Shown here piece after piece: positions 43,969 to 51,234 of a stretch of 64,000 nucleotides of DNA. Source of the stretch: Desulfitobacterium_A sp034927245 (lineage in GTDB: Bacteria > Bacillota > Desulfitobacteriia > Desulfitobacteriales > Desulfitobacteriaceae); assembly GCF_034927245.1 (NCBI RefSeq), contig NZ_JAYFQK010000025.1:5546-69545 (forward strand), written 5' to 3'. The notes beneath the pieces are model-generated. The model saw nothing but the letters and a program-made list of their open reading frames with translations, was not told the origin of the DNA and made no database searches. The position numbers and the translations under genes were made by a program. Position 1 is the stretch's first letter; every line of letters begins with the position of its first letter.

Positions 43969-44541
43969 GTCTCCGGGGTGTGGATTTTGTTTACACCGTT
44001 CACTCCAGGCGCTTCGGAGACTGAAGCTAAGGCATCGGCTCCTTTTTTCCGGGTCAAGGGACACCGCCGAAATCGTCTCCTGACTCTGTCGGCGGCTACG
44101 CACGTCCTGTGCGCAGCCCTTTGCTTATAAGCAGTCGCCGCTGCCTAAGCTTCAGTAGCTGCTTGCTTAAGTCGTTCTCTCCCGTAAATCAAAATCCACG
44201 TCCAGGCTTTCCCGCTTCTTTTGCATGCATTTGCAGCCGGTGGTACAGAATGTACCACGCTGCCTCCCTGGTCATACAAGAATAGCTTGCAAGGGACCCA
44301 TGAAGCAACCAGGCGAGTTGCGAGTACAGATGTGGAGGTTTTAAGCGAGCAGTTAGCAAACTCGGCGAAAACTGCTCTTGCATCAGCGGGGCGGGCACAG
44401 GGACGTGCCCGGGCGCCGACTGAGCCAAGGATGGCGATTCCGGCGCCGAACCCCGCCTACTCTCATCCGGCAGTTTGAGCCGTTAGTTTGCTCTGCGAGC
44501 GCCGTGACCGGAGCAGCTGTACTCGCAACTCACCCCCAGAC
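43969..44541. ncRNA. Large structured repeat element, copy 3
   Basis: This is a 573-base copy with ends GTCTCCGGGG and CCCCAGAC. Compared with copies 1 and 2 the long helix reads GAGTTGCGAGTACAG/CTGTACTCGCAACTC (44315-44329 with 44517-44531), where an A-T pair has become G-C. The helix GGGCACA/CGTGCCC (44393-44410) replaces GGGGACA/TGTCCCC of copy 2, with a G-C to C-G swap at its fourth pair. It lies 75 bases downstream of the galU stop on the minus strand and about 70 bases before a minus-strand terminator, and has the same orientation as the other two copies. Confidence 0.68.
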
Positions 44542-44616
44542 CCTTTCATTCACAAACTTACACAAACTTAAAAAGCAGGCCAAAGGATCCCCTTCGACCT
44601 GCCAGAATGCCCAATA

Positions 44617-45492
44617 CTAAAATTTAGCGACTAACTTCTTAAGATAAGCCATCAAATCCTCGGAAATATCCTCGCGGCGAAGCGCAAACTCAACCGTCGC
44701 TTGGACAAACCCCAGCTTATCGCCGACATCATAGCGGCGCCCTTCGAAATTATAAGCGAGGATTTCCTGAGTCTTTAATAGTTCGCGAAGTCCGTCCGTG
44801 AGCTGGATTTCTCCTCCCTTGCCCGGTTCAACCTTCTCTAAAATATCAAAGATTTCAGGATTTAAAATATATCGCCCCATAATCGCCAACCGGGAAGCGG
44901 GTGCCTCTTCCGGAAGAGGCTTTTCAACAAGGTCAGAGGCACTATAGAGTCGGCTGGAAATTTCCGTACCATCTACAATTCCATATTTTGAAGTTTCCTC
45001 AAGCGGGACTTCCTGAACCCCGACAATGCTTGCCCCATAACGTTCATAATGGTTCATCATCTGGCGCAGGCAAGGAACATCTGAATGAATGACATCATCC
45101 CCGAGGAGGACAGCAAACGGCTCATCCCCGATAAATTTTCGAGCGCAATAGATAGCATGCCCGAGACCTAAAGCTTCTTTCTGCCGGACATAATAAATAT
45201 CCACGAGTCTTGCAATATCTTGTACCATGTCGAGGAGTTCCATTTTCCCCCCATTTTTCAGAAAGGTTTCCAATTCGACAGATCGGTCAAAATGATCTTC
45301 GATGGCCCGTTTATTTCGGCCCGTCACAATGACAATATCCTCAATTCCGGAATTAACGGCTTCTTCAACGATGAACTGAATCGTGGGTTTGTCTACAATC
45401 GGCAGCATTTCTTTGGGTTGGGCCTTTGTTGCCGGTAAAAATCGCGTTCCTAAACCGGCGGCCGGAATAACGGCTTTCCGAATTCTCCTCAT
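44617..45492 (-). CDS. galU: GalU, UTP-glucose-1-phosphate uridylyltransferase
   Basis: This 291-residue nucleotidyltransferase makes UDP-glucose from UTP and glucose-1-phosphate. Motifs are AVIPAAGLGTRFLPATKAQPKE near the N-terminus (activation loop, by type), PIVDKPTIQFIVEEAV, and YVRQKEALGLGHAI. The length is the usual one. UDP-glucose feeds wall polymers and glycolipids, which fits the polysaccharide locus about 7 kb away. It is divergent from the membrane protein gene at 45633. A consensus -10 box lies about 95 bases before its start. Confidence 0.95.
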   Translation of the reverse strand: MRRIRKAVIPAAGLGTRFLPATKAQPKEMLPIVDKPTIQFIVEEAVNSGIEDIVIVTGRNKRAIEDHFDRSVELETFLKNGGKMELLDMVQDIARLVDIYYVRQKEALGLGHAIYCARKFIGDEPFAVLLGDDVIHSDVPCLRQMMNHYERYGASIVGVQEVPLEETSKYGIVDGTEISSRLYSASDLVEKPLPEEAPASRLAIMGRYILNPEIFDILEKVEPGKGGEIQLTDGLRELLKTQEILAYNFEGRRYDVGDKLGFVQATVEFALRREDISEDLMAYLKKLVAKF

Positions 45493-45572
45493 TTTTGTCT
45501 CTCCTTACTCAGCGTATGTTTTCATTAGGAATGGATATTATAAAAGCAGCATTTTTATTACAAACTTTAAAC

Positions 45573-45592
45573 GGTTCGCGAACCCAATTATA
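45573..45592 (-). promoter_or_regulatory. Promoter -10 box and palindrome upstream of galU
   Basis: On the minus strand TATAAT (45587-45592) is followed after two bases by the perfect 12-base palindrome GGTTCGCGAACC (45573-45584), which would cover the transcription start. No clear -35 is seen. The palindrome is a possible operator. Confidence 0.5.
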
Positions 45593-45632
45593 CCATACTA
45601 TTCCCAATAAATTCTATATCTGGAGAAATACT

Positions 45633-46052
45633 ATGTCTGTTAATCTTCTTTCTCTATCGCGTTATCGTTGGGTGCGTTTTCTCATCTACGGCTTTCTTGG
45701 GCTAACACTCGAGGTTATTTATACCGGGCTTTCCTCCTTGCTTAAAGGAGATTTAAGCATGCATGGTTTCACCTTTTTGGTCATGCTTCCGATCTACGGG
45801 ATGGCTATTTTCCTTGAACCTATTCACAATATCATCAGACCCCAACCGTGGTGGCTCCGGGGCTTCATTTACCTGTTCCTTATCTGGGGAATCGAATATC
45901 TAAGCGGCTGGCTTCTTACACTTATCCTGGGTTTCTGTCCCTGGTCCTATCATGATCCCCTTAACATCAATGGTTGGATCACCTTAAGAATGGTCCCTGA
46001 ATGGTTTTTGACGGGGCTCGGCTTTGAGATTATTCATGACCATCTCAGATAA
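45633..46052 (+). CDS. CmpB-like membrane protein (putative ABC transporter type IV family)
   Basis: This is a 139-residue protein with four predicted helices. The start RWVRFLIYGFLGLTLEVIYTGL and the end PWSYHDPLNINGWITLRMVPEW (each shortened to type) resemble the family annotated as putative ABC-transporter type IV (PF06541), whose function is poorly known. I start at MSVNLLSLS because GGAG lies eight bases upstream. The open frame extends 46 codons further up into the galU promoter region, which is not likely to be coding. A strong terminator follows. No ATPase partner is nearby. Confidence 0.75.
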   Translation: MSVNLLSLSRYRWVRFLIYGFLGLTLEVIYTGLSSLLKGDLSMHGFTFLVMLPIYGMAIFLEPIHNIIRPQPWWLRGFIYLFLIWGIEYLSGWLLTLILGFCPWSYHDPLNINGWITLRMVPEWFLTGLGFEIIHDHLR

Positions 46053-46062
46053 TTAAACAAAG

Positions 46063-46108
46063 TGCCCTCCCCTGGTAGATGTGTGATCTACACGAGGAGG
46101 GCATTTTT
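46063..46108 (+). terminator. Terminator of the CmpB-like gene
   Basis: TGCCCTCC pairs with GGAGGGCA, with an inner GTAGAT/ATCTAC helix, and five T follow. Confidence 0.88.
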
Positions 46109-46110
46109 GT

Positions 46111-46235
46111 GCCCTTCTAGTGAACTCGTTTGGCTAAGGCTGGACATAGAGACTTCGGTGGGGACCCTACCCCCACCGAAGCAGAGTACGAGGGACCCAC
46201 TCCCACTAATAGAAGTGGCAGTCTTACGATTGGAT
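46111..46235. repeat. Nested-hairpin repeat-like sequence
   Basis: Three helices nest: CTTCTA-GTG (46114-46122) with CACTAATAGAAG, CTCGT (46125-46129) with ACGAG (46188-46192), and the perfect CTTCGGTGGGG (46153-46163) with CCCCACCGAAG (46171-46181). There is no open frame of note. It sits between convergent genes, as does the palindrome at 11819, and may be another dispersed structural repeat of this genome. Confidence 0.55.
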
Positions 46236-46250
46236 GAAGAAGTTTAGGGA

Positions 46251-46865
46251 TCAGTCTTTCTTATCTGCGGGAACAATCTTCTCAAGAACTTCATCGACAA
46301 GACCGTAGTCCTTGGCCTCTTCCGCGGTCATATAATGATCGCGGTCTGTATCCGCTGCAACCTTTTCAATAGTTTGTCCGGTTCTTTCGGCTAAAATCCG
46401 ATTCATTCTCTCTCTCACAAAGAGCAAATGTTTGGCATGAATCTCAACCTCTGTCGCTTGTCCGGAGATTCCGCCGCCGCCGATAAGCGGTTGGTGAATC
46501 AGAATTTCGGAATTTGGCAGTGCCGTTCGTTTTCCCTTTGCTCCGGCCGCGAGGAGAAAAGCGCCCATGCTGGCCGCCAAGCCGATACAGATTGTATGTA
46601 CATCCGGACGAATATATTGCATCGTATCATAGATGGCCATGCCGGCACTGATTGATCCGCCGGGGCTATTAAGATAAAGGAAGATATCTTTCTCCGGATC
46701 CTCGGCTTCAAGGAATAAAAGCTGAGCGACAACGAGGTTGGCTACATCGTCGTCAATCGGTCCTCCCAAAAATATGATTCTGTCCTTCAGCAGTCTGGAA
46801 TAAATATCATATGACCGCTCTCCACGATTCGTTTGTTCAACAACCATTGGTACTAGATAACCCAT
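46251..46865 (-). CDS. clpP: ClpP, ATP-dependent Clp protease proteolytic subunit
   Basis: This is a 204-residue serine protease subunit that forms the double heptameric barrel and degrades proteins fed by ClpX or ClpC. The triad is S99 (GLAASMGAF), H124 (LIHQPLIGG) and D177 (TDRDHYM). The N-terminal LVPMVVEQTNRGERSYDIYSR is typical and indicates normal processing near residue 1-10. It is monocistronic here, without clpX or tig next to it. A CtsR-like heptad repeat overlaps its promoter. Confidence 0.97.
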   Translation of the reverse strand: MGYLVPMVVEQTNRGERSYDIYSRLLKDRIIFLGGPIDDDVANLVVAQLLFLEAEDPEKDIFLYLNSPGGSISAGMAIYDTMQYIRPDVHTICIGLAASMGAFLLAAGAKGKRTALPNSEILIHQPLIGGGGISGQATEVEIHAKHLLFVRERMNRILAERTGQTIEKVAADTDRDHYMTAEEAKDYGLVDEVLEKIVPADKKD

Positions 46866-46940
46866 TAAGAATCCCCCTTAATCCTATTCTCATTTCATTA
46901 TACGTTTTACATTTTCCTAATATCCTTTCCCGATAATCCT

Positions 46941-46970
46941 ATTTTAGTACAAAGGTCAGTTAAGGTCAAA
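46941..46970 (-). promoter_or_regulatory. clpP promoter with overlapping CtsR-like operator
   Basis: On the minus strand TTGACC (-35) and TAAAAT (-10) are exactly 17 bases apart. The plus strand over the -35 reads GGTCAGT-TAA-GGTCAAA (46954-46970), which matches the CtsR direct heptad repeat GGTCAAA-N3-GGTCAAA in the second half fully and in five of seven bases in the first. CtsR would repress clpP until heat or protein stress. Confidence 0.75.
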
Positions 46971-47073
46971 TGATTTTCATGTAAAAAAAGAAAGAATATC
47001 TTCAATATCTATGTTATCCTTATTTTTCCTCACAATCCAAAAAAGGGTTTTCGGTTTTTTTAGCGAAAGCTAT

Positions 47074-47079
47074 TATAAT
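47074..47079 (+). promoter_or_regulatory. -10 box upstream of the HD-GYP gene
   Basis: TATAAT lies 26 bases before the ATG. The -35 region (around 47048) is weak. Confidence 0.4.
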
Positions 47080-47104
47080 CCTTGAGCAGAGGGGTGCATC
47101 AACC

Positions 47105-48184
47105 ATGCAATATATACTTAAACCGATTTATCACCGATTTAAAGTGGAGGAATTTGCTTCTCAAGATTTTTTTGATCATCGAGGTACCCTTCTTTTAGGC
47201 AAGGGTCAGAAAGTTACCTCATCACTCGCTTCGTTTTTAAATCGTCAAACCATCTATTCTTTGCATTGTGAGTGTGATTTTCCCAGCTCCGTCTCAGGGG
47301 AACTGCACGCTTCATTACTTATTCACTTTCCTCGAACAGCACCCTGGCTCCAGCGGGTTTATTTTGAAACAGCACTGATAAAACAAGAGCTATTAAGTGA
47401 GGCCGTCCGTTTTATCGATCAATTAGTAGACCATCTATCCCTTCATCCCGCGTTTTCTTTGGACTTTGAGCAATTACAAACCTCGGATAAAGTGACCTAT
47501 AAACATTCCGTCAATGTCGCTCTTCTTTCTTATATTATCGGAAAATCCATGAACTATAAAGGAGAAAAACTTCGACGGCTTACGCTTAGTGCCCTAATTC
47601 ATGATATCGGCAAATTGGATATTCCCGAAGAAATCCTCAATAAACCAGGTGCTCTCAGCTCGGAAGAATTCGAAATCATCCGAACCCATCCTGCCAAAGG
47701 GGTAGCACGATCGGCAGATCTTCTCTTGCCTGAAAGCGTACTCACCGCTATACTCCAACATCACGAACGCTGGAATGGAAGCGGCTATCCTCAGGGTTTA
47801 GCAGGTCTTGATATTTCAACTTCCGCGCAAATCATGGCGGTCGCGGATGTCTTTGATGCTTTAATAACAGACCGTCCCTATCATGCTCCCCTTCCTCCCT
47901 ATCATGCTCTGGAAATTCTCTTTAAAGGCTGCGGCACCGATTTTTCACCCGAGGTCCTCAAAGCTCTTTTCTGCATGATTCAGCTTTATCCTCCGGATTC
48001 TTTTGTAACCTTGAACAGCGGTGAGGCCGGGATCGTTCTTCGTTTTACTTATCCCAACCTTACCCAGCCTAAAATTCAGGTTCTTTTCGATCCTTTCGGA
48101 AATCCTGTTGAGAAAGAGCTGATTATTGACCTCGCTGAAGATCCTTCGCGCTATATCTGTACGATGCATCACCGCGTCGGGTAA
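47105..48184 (+). CDS. HD-GYP domain protein, probable c-di-GMP phosphodiesterase
   Basis: This is a 359-residue cytoplasmic protein with an N-terminal region of about 120 residues of unknown role and an HD-GYP domain (about 125-290). The metal-binding HD is H166-D167 (IHDIGK), and the GYP signature is HHERWNGSGYPQG (219-231). VADVFDALITDRPY follows. Such enzymes hydrolyse c-di-GMP to GMP or pGpG. The C-terminal 70 residues form a small beta domain. AGAGGGG precedes the ATG. c-di-GMP commonly controls surface polymers and adhesins in Clostridia, so a link with the CWB2 and polysaccharide genes is plausible but not shown. Confidence 0.92.
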   Translation: MQYILKPIYHRFKVEEFASQDFFDHRGTLLLGKGQKVTSSLASFLNRQTIYSLHCECDFPSSVSGELHASLLIHFPRTAPWLQRVYFETALIKQELLSEAVRFIDQLVDHLSLHPAFSLDFEQLQTSDKVTYKHSVNVALLSYIIGKSMNYKGEKLRRLTLSALIHDIGKLDIPEEILNKPGALSSEEFEIIRTHPAKGVARSADLLLPESVLTAILQHHERWNGSGYPQGLAGLDISTSAQIMAVADVFDALITDRPYHAPLPPYHALEILFKGCGTDFSPEVLKALFCMIQLYPPDSFVTLNSGEAGIVLRFTYPNLTQPKIQVLFDPFGNPVEKELIIDLAEDPSRYICTMHHRVG

Positions 48185-48199
48185 GAAGATAAAAAACCA

Positions 48200-48226
48200 G
48201 GGGCTGTCGGAAAACAGCCCCTTTTT
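48200..48226 (+). terminator. Terminator of the HD-GYP gene
   Basis: GGGGCTGT pairs perfectly with ACAGCCCC around six bases, followed by five T. Confidence 0.92.
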
Positions 48227-48267
48227 CGTGGTGAGCATAATTATGGATTATTGCAAAAGACCCGAAA

Positions 48268-48293
48268 GCGTAGTTCCGCGCATAGAAGTGAAC
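48268..48293. repeat. Partial copy of the 11819 palindrome arm
   Basis: Twenty-three of 26 bases match positions 11817-11842, the left outer arm of the long palindrome (shared core GCATAGAAGTGAAC). The right arm is missing. It lies in the convergent space between the HD-GYP and glcF-like genes. Confidence 0.55.
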
Positions 48294-48317
48294 CAGTCCC
48301 GGAGCGCCAGAAGGAAT

Positions 48318-49625
48318 CTAACGTGCGGCTTCAGAGCTTCTCCTTTTACCCGCTTTATAAGATTGATCAAGAAGTTGAATCGTATGAACAACATCTTCTT
48401 GAAGTCCGGCATTCTCAACTCCGCTTGTCAGCTGCAGGCGGCATGCCGGGCAGCCGGTTGCGACGGTATCCGTGTGTGTCTGAGCGATATCCTCAATCTT
48501 GCGATCGGAGATTTTAGCCGAAAGATCCGGATGCACCAGCATGAACGAACCGGCCATACCGCAGCAGCGATCCGGTTTTTTCATTTCAATCAATTCAATG
48601 CCGGGAATCGCTTTTAGGATCTCACGCGGTTCTGTCGTAATCCCTTGGCCGCGATTTAAGTGACAGGGATCATGATAGGTGACTTTGCGCTCAAGGCGTC
48701 CTAATCCTTCTCTTTTGAACGGAACGATATGAATTAAGAACTCGGAAATATCATAGGTCTTTGCCGCCCATTTTTCTGCCAGGGCCTTCATCTTCGGGTC
48801 ATCATCAAAGAGTTCGGAATATACATGTTTCCAGGACTCCCCGCCGGAAGAACAGTTGGTAATGATCGCATCAACATCCGTTTTCTCAAAGGCTAAGAGA
48901 TTGCGTTTAGCCATGACTTTAGCTGATTCCACATCTCCGTTAACCGAAGCGGGAGTTCCGCAGCAGCCTTGTTCCTTCGGAATTACAACCTCACAGCCAT
49001 TTTCCGTGAGAACATCAACGACGGCCCGACCCATATCCGTGTAAAAATAATTCGTTACACAGCCAATGAAATAACCGACACGCATTTTAGGATTCTCAAC
49101 CTTGATCACATCGGGTAATTCATCCTTGAGCGGTTTCTTCGCAATATTCGGGATAACTTTGTTCCCTAGACCTAAACCGAAATCATAACGGAGGCGAGCC
49201 CCTTTATCGCTGCCATGAATCCGTTTCATTGCTATTCCTTGAACCTTACTCCCAAATTTCAGGCCGGTATCAAAGAGGCGATTCGCTTTGAGGGCTTTAA
49301 AGGCGATTTTTTTGCCCGGATGAAGTCCTTGTTTACGAACGGCTTCGGCACGGGCAGCAAGAATAATTTTATCAAAACGTACACCGCAGGAGCAATGTTG
49401 GGTGCAAGCCCCGCAGGTTGTGCAGAGCGAGAGCCGCTCGTCCATACCCTTGCTGAGGTCCATTTCACCTGTAAAAAGCGTTTCGACTAAGGTAATTTTG
49501 CCGCGAGCTGCGCCGACTTCCTTGCGCGTTTCTTTATAGATCGGGCAGACCTCTTGGCAGTTTCCGCATTTCATACATTTATAAATCTCATCATAGATGG
49601 AGTCGAGAGAACTGTAAATGCTCAC
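48318..49625 (-). CDS. glcF: GlcF/LldE-like iron-sulfur subunit of a 2-hydroxyacid oxidase
   Basis: This 435-residue protein has two 4Fe-4S motifs at the N-terminus (CMKCGNCQEVCP and CTTCGACTQHC) and two cysteine-rich CCG domains further on (EQGCCGTP, and KPDRCCGMAGS near the C-terminus). It would accept electrons from the FAD subunit encoded just upstream and pass them to the quinone pool or a membrane partner. The spacing to that gene is one base. Substrates in the family are glycolate and D- or L-lactate. The GntR regulator next door points to lactate or glycolate. Confidence 0.92.
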   Translation of the reverse strand: MSIYSSLDSIYDEIYKCMKCGNCQEVCPIYKETRKEVGAARGKITLVETLFTGEMDLSKGMDERLSLCTTCGACTQHCSCGVRFDKIILAARAEAVRKQGLHPGKKIAFKALKANRLFDTGLKFGSKVQGIAMKRIHGSDKGARLRYDFGLGLGNKVIPNIAKKPLKDELPDVIKVENPKMRVGYFIGCVTNYFYTDMGRAVVDVLTENGCEVVIPKEQGCCGTPASVNGDVESAKVMAKRNLLAFEKTDVDAIITNCSSGGESWKHVYSELFDDDPKMKALAEKWAAKTYDISEFLIHIVPFKREGLGRLERKVTYHDPCHLNRGQGITTEPREILKAIPGIELIEMKKPDRCCGMAGSFMLVHPDLSAKISDRKIEDIAQTHTDTVATGCPACRLQLTSGVENAGLQEDVVHTIQLLDQSYKAGKRRSSEAAR

Positions 49626-49626
49626 T

Positions 49627-51015
49627 TTAGTCCCTCCTCACCATTTTACCGGGGTTTAAAATAAAGTTAGGGTCTAAGGCTTTCTTAATATCTCTTAAAA
49701 GGTTGACACCGGCTTCACCGAATTCCAGCGGCAGGAATTTCGCTTTCGCCATTCCGATTCCATGCTCTCCGGAGAGCGTTCCTCCCAGGGAAATAGCGAC
49801 ATCAAAGATCTCCGCAACCGCTTTTTCGACGCGCTCCATTTCTTCGCTATTGCGTGCATCGGTAAGGATCGTCGGGTGAAGATTACCGTCACCGGCGTGA
49901 CCGAACGTACCTATCGTCAGATCATATTTCTCGGCAATTTGACGAATGGCCTTAATCATTGCCGGAATCTTGCTCCGAGGAACAGTCGCATCTTCAAGAA
50001 CGGTGGTCGGTTTGAGCTGGGCCAGTGCCGGTAAAGCATTACGGCGAGCCAACCAGATTTGGTCCCGCTCTTTATCATCTTTTGCCAGCTTCACTTCGGT
50101 TGCGCCTTCTTCGGCCAGAATTTTTTCAACCAAAGTTGCTTCACGTTCTACCGCTTCTTTATATCCATCCACTTCGCACAGAAGGATGGCCTGTGCATCA
50201 ACCGGCAGACCGGCATGGGCATAGTTTTCAACGGTTCTGATCGTCATGTTATCCATGATTTCCAGTGTGGCAGGGATAACTTTATTACGAATAATCGCCG
50301 AAATTGCGCTTCCGGCTTTGTCTATATCATCGAAGACCCCGAGAATACTCTTTTTCGCTTCGGGCGTAGGGGAAAGTTTAACAAGGATTTCCGTAATAAT
50401 TCCGAGCGTTCCTTCCGCTCCGGTAAAGAGAGCGGTCAGATCATAGCCGGAAACATTTTTAACTGTTTTGCCGCCCCATTTAATGATGTCGCCATTGCCG
50501 CGAACGAGTTTCATGCCCATAACATATTGCTTGGTTACACCGTATTTTAAGCCGCGCAATCCGCCTGAAGACTCTGAAACCGAGCCTCCCATCGTTGCTG
50601 TGGTTACGGTTCCCGGATCGGGAGGATAAAAAAGCCCATGTTCCATTGCCGCATCATTGAGGTCTTGAATAATAACTCCGGGTTGTACCCAAGCTGTTAA
50701 GTTTTCAGCATCCACTTCAAGAATTTGGTTCATATTCAGCATGGACATTACAATTCCACTTTCGACCGGAACCGTTCCCCCGCTTAAATTGGTGCCTGAT
50801 CCGCGGGGATAGATTGGAACGGAATACTTATTGGCAATCTTCACAATCTCAGCAACCTGTTCGGTCGTGGACGGTGTGATAACAACTTCGGGAAGAACCC
50901 GTTTTAAAGCCGCTGTAGCATCATAGGCATAAGTCATTAAGTCAACCTTTTCGGTAAGAACATTATCTTGACCTAGGACTTTGATAATTTCCTGTAAGGC
51001 TTCCGGTTTTAACAT
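49627..51015 (-). CDS. glcD: GlcD-like FAD-linked D-lactate/glycolate dehydrogenase
   Basis: This 462-residue flavoprotein has the PCMH-type FAD domain (PIYPRGSGTNLSGGTVPVE, near residue 75) and a C-terminal FAD-oxidase domain with GTFGHAGDGNLHPTI and GEHGIGMAKAKFLPLEF. It oxidises a 2-hydroxyacid to the 2-oxoacid. I start at MLKPEALQEI, preceded by AAGGAGGG. The longer frame runs 28 codons back through the operator and has no site. The FadR/LldR-type operator lies 33 bases before the start. Together with the GlcF-like gene it forms the usual two-subunit unit. Confidence 0.93.
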   Translation of the reverse strand: MLKPEALQEIIKVLGQDNVLTEKVDLMTYAYDATAALKRVLPEVVITPSTTEQVAEIVKIANKYSVPIYPRGSGTNLSGGTVPVESGIVMSMLNMNQILEVDAENLTAWVQPGVIIQDLNDAAMEHGLFYPPDPGTVTTATMGGSVSESSGGLRGLKYGVTKQYVMGMKLVRGNGDIIKWGGKTVKNVSGYDLTALFTGAEGTLGIITEILVKLSPTPEAKKSILGVFDDIDKAGSAISAIIRNKVIPATLEIMDNMTIRTVENYAHAGLPVDAQAILLCEVDGYKEAVEREATLVEKILAEEGATEVKLAKDDKERDQIWLARRNALPALAQLKPTTVLEDATVPRSKIPAMIKAIRQIAEKYDLTIGTFGHAGDGNLHPTILTDARNSEEMERVEKAVAEIFDVAISLGGTLSGEHGIGMAKAKFLPLEFGEAGVNLLRDIKKALDPNFILNPGKMVRRD

Positions 51016-51048
51016 ATTCAATACCCTCCTTAAATACAAAGAAAGTTT

Positions 51049-51059
51049 TGGTCTGACCA
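51049..51059 (-). promoter_or_regulatory. FadR/LldR-type operator before glcD
   Basis: TGGTCTGACCA fits the TNGTNNNACNA operator of the FadR subfamily of GntR regulators exactly and is a perfect palindrome. It lies 34 bases before the glcD-like start, between AT-rich promoter-like sequence (TATCAT, TATAAC) and the ribosome-binding site, so a bound repressor would block transcription. Confidence 0.75.
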
Positions 51060-51189
51060 TATTATGATAAGTTCTATTGTTATAGTATATTATTAACATT
51101 AAATATTCAATAAACTTTGGACATTGAGAAAAAAAGAACTTTTTTAACTAAAGGCTAAATTGGGAGTTTAAAATAAAAGCTTAAAATAA

Positions 51190-51228
51190 AAACTCAGGGA
51201 GCTTCATTATTTCATAGTCCCTGAGTTT
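51190..51228 (-). terminator. Terminator of the GntR gene
   Basis: AACTCAGGGA pairs perfectly with TCCCTGAGTT, followed on the minus strand by TTTATTTTAA. It lies seven bases after the stop. Confidence 0.8.
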
Positions 51229-51234
51229 AAATTT

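Noticed and set aside
30603..44541. Insertion sequences or MITEs as a full explanation of the three elements
   Set aside because: The ends are inverted repeats, but no transposase, no target duplication and no simple internal sequence was found, and compensatory changes point to function in RNA. Mobility is not excluded.
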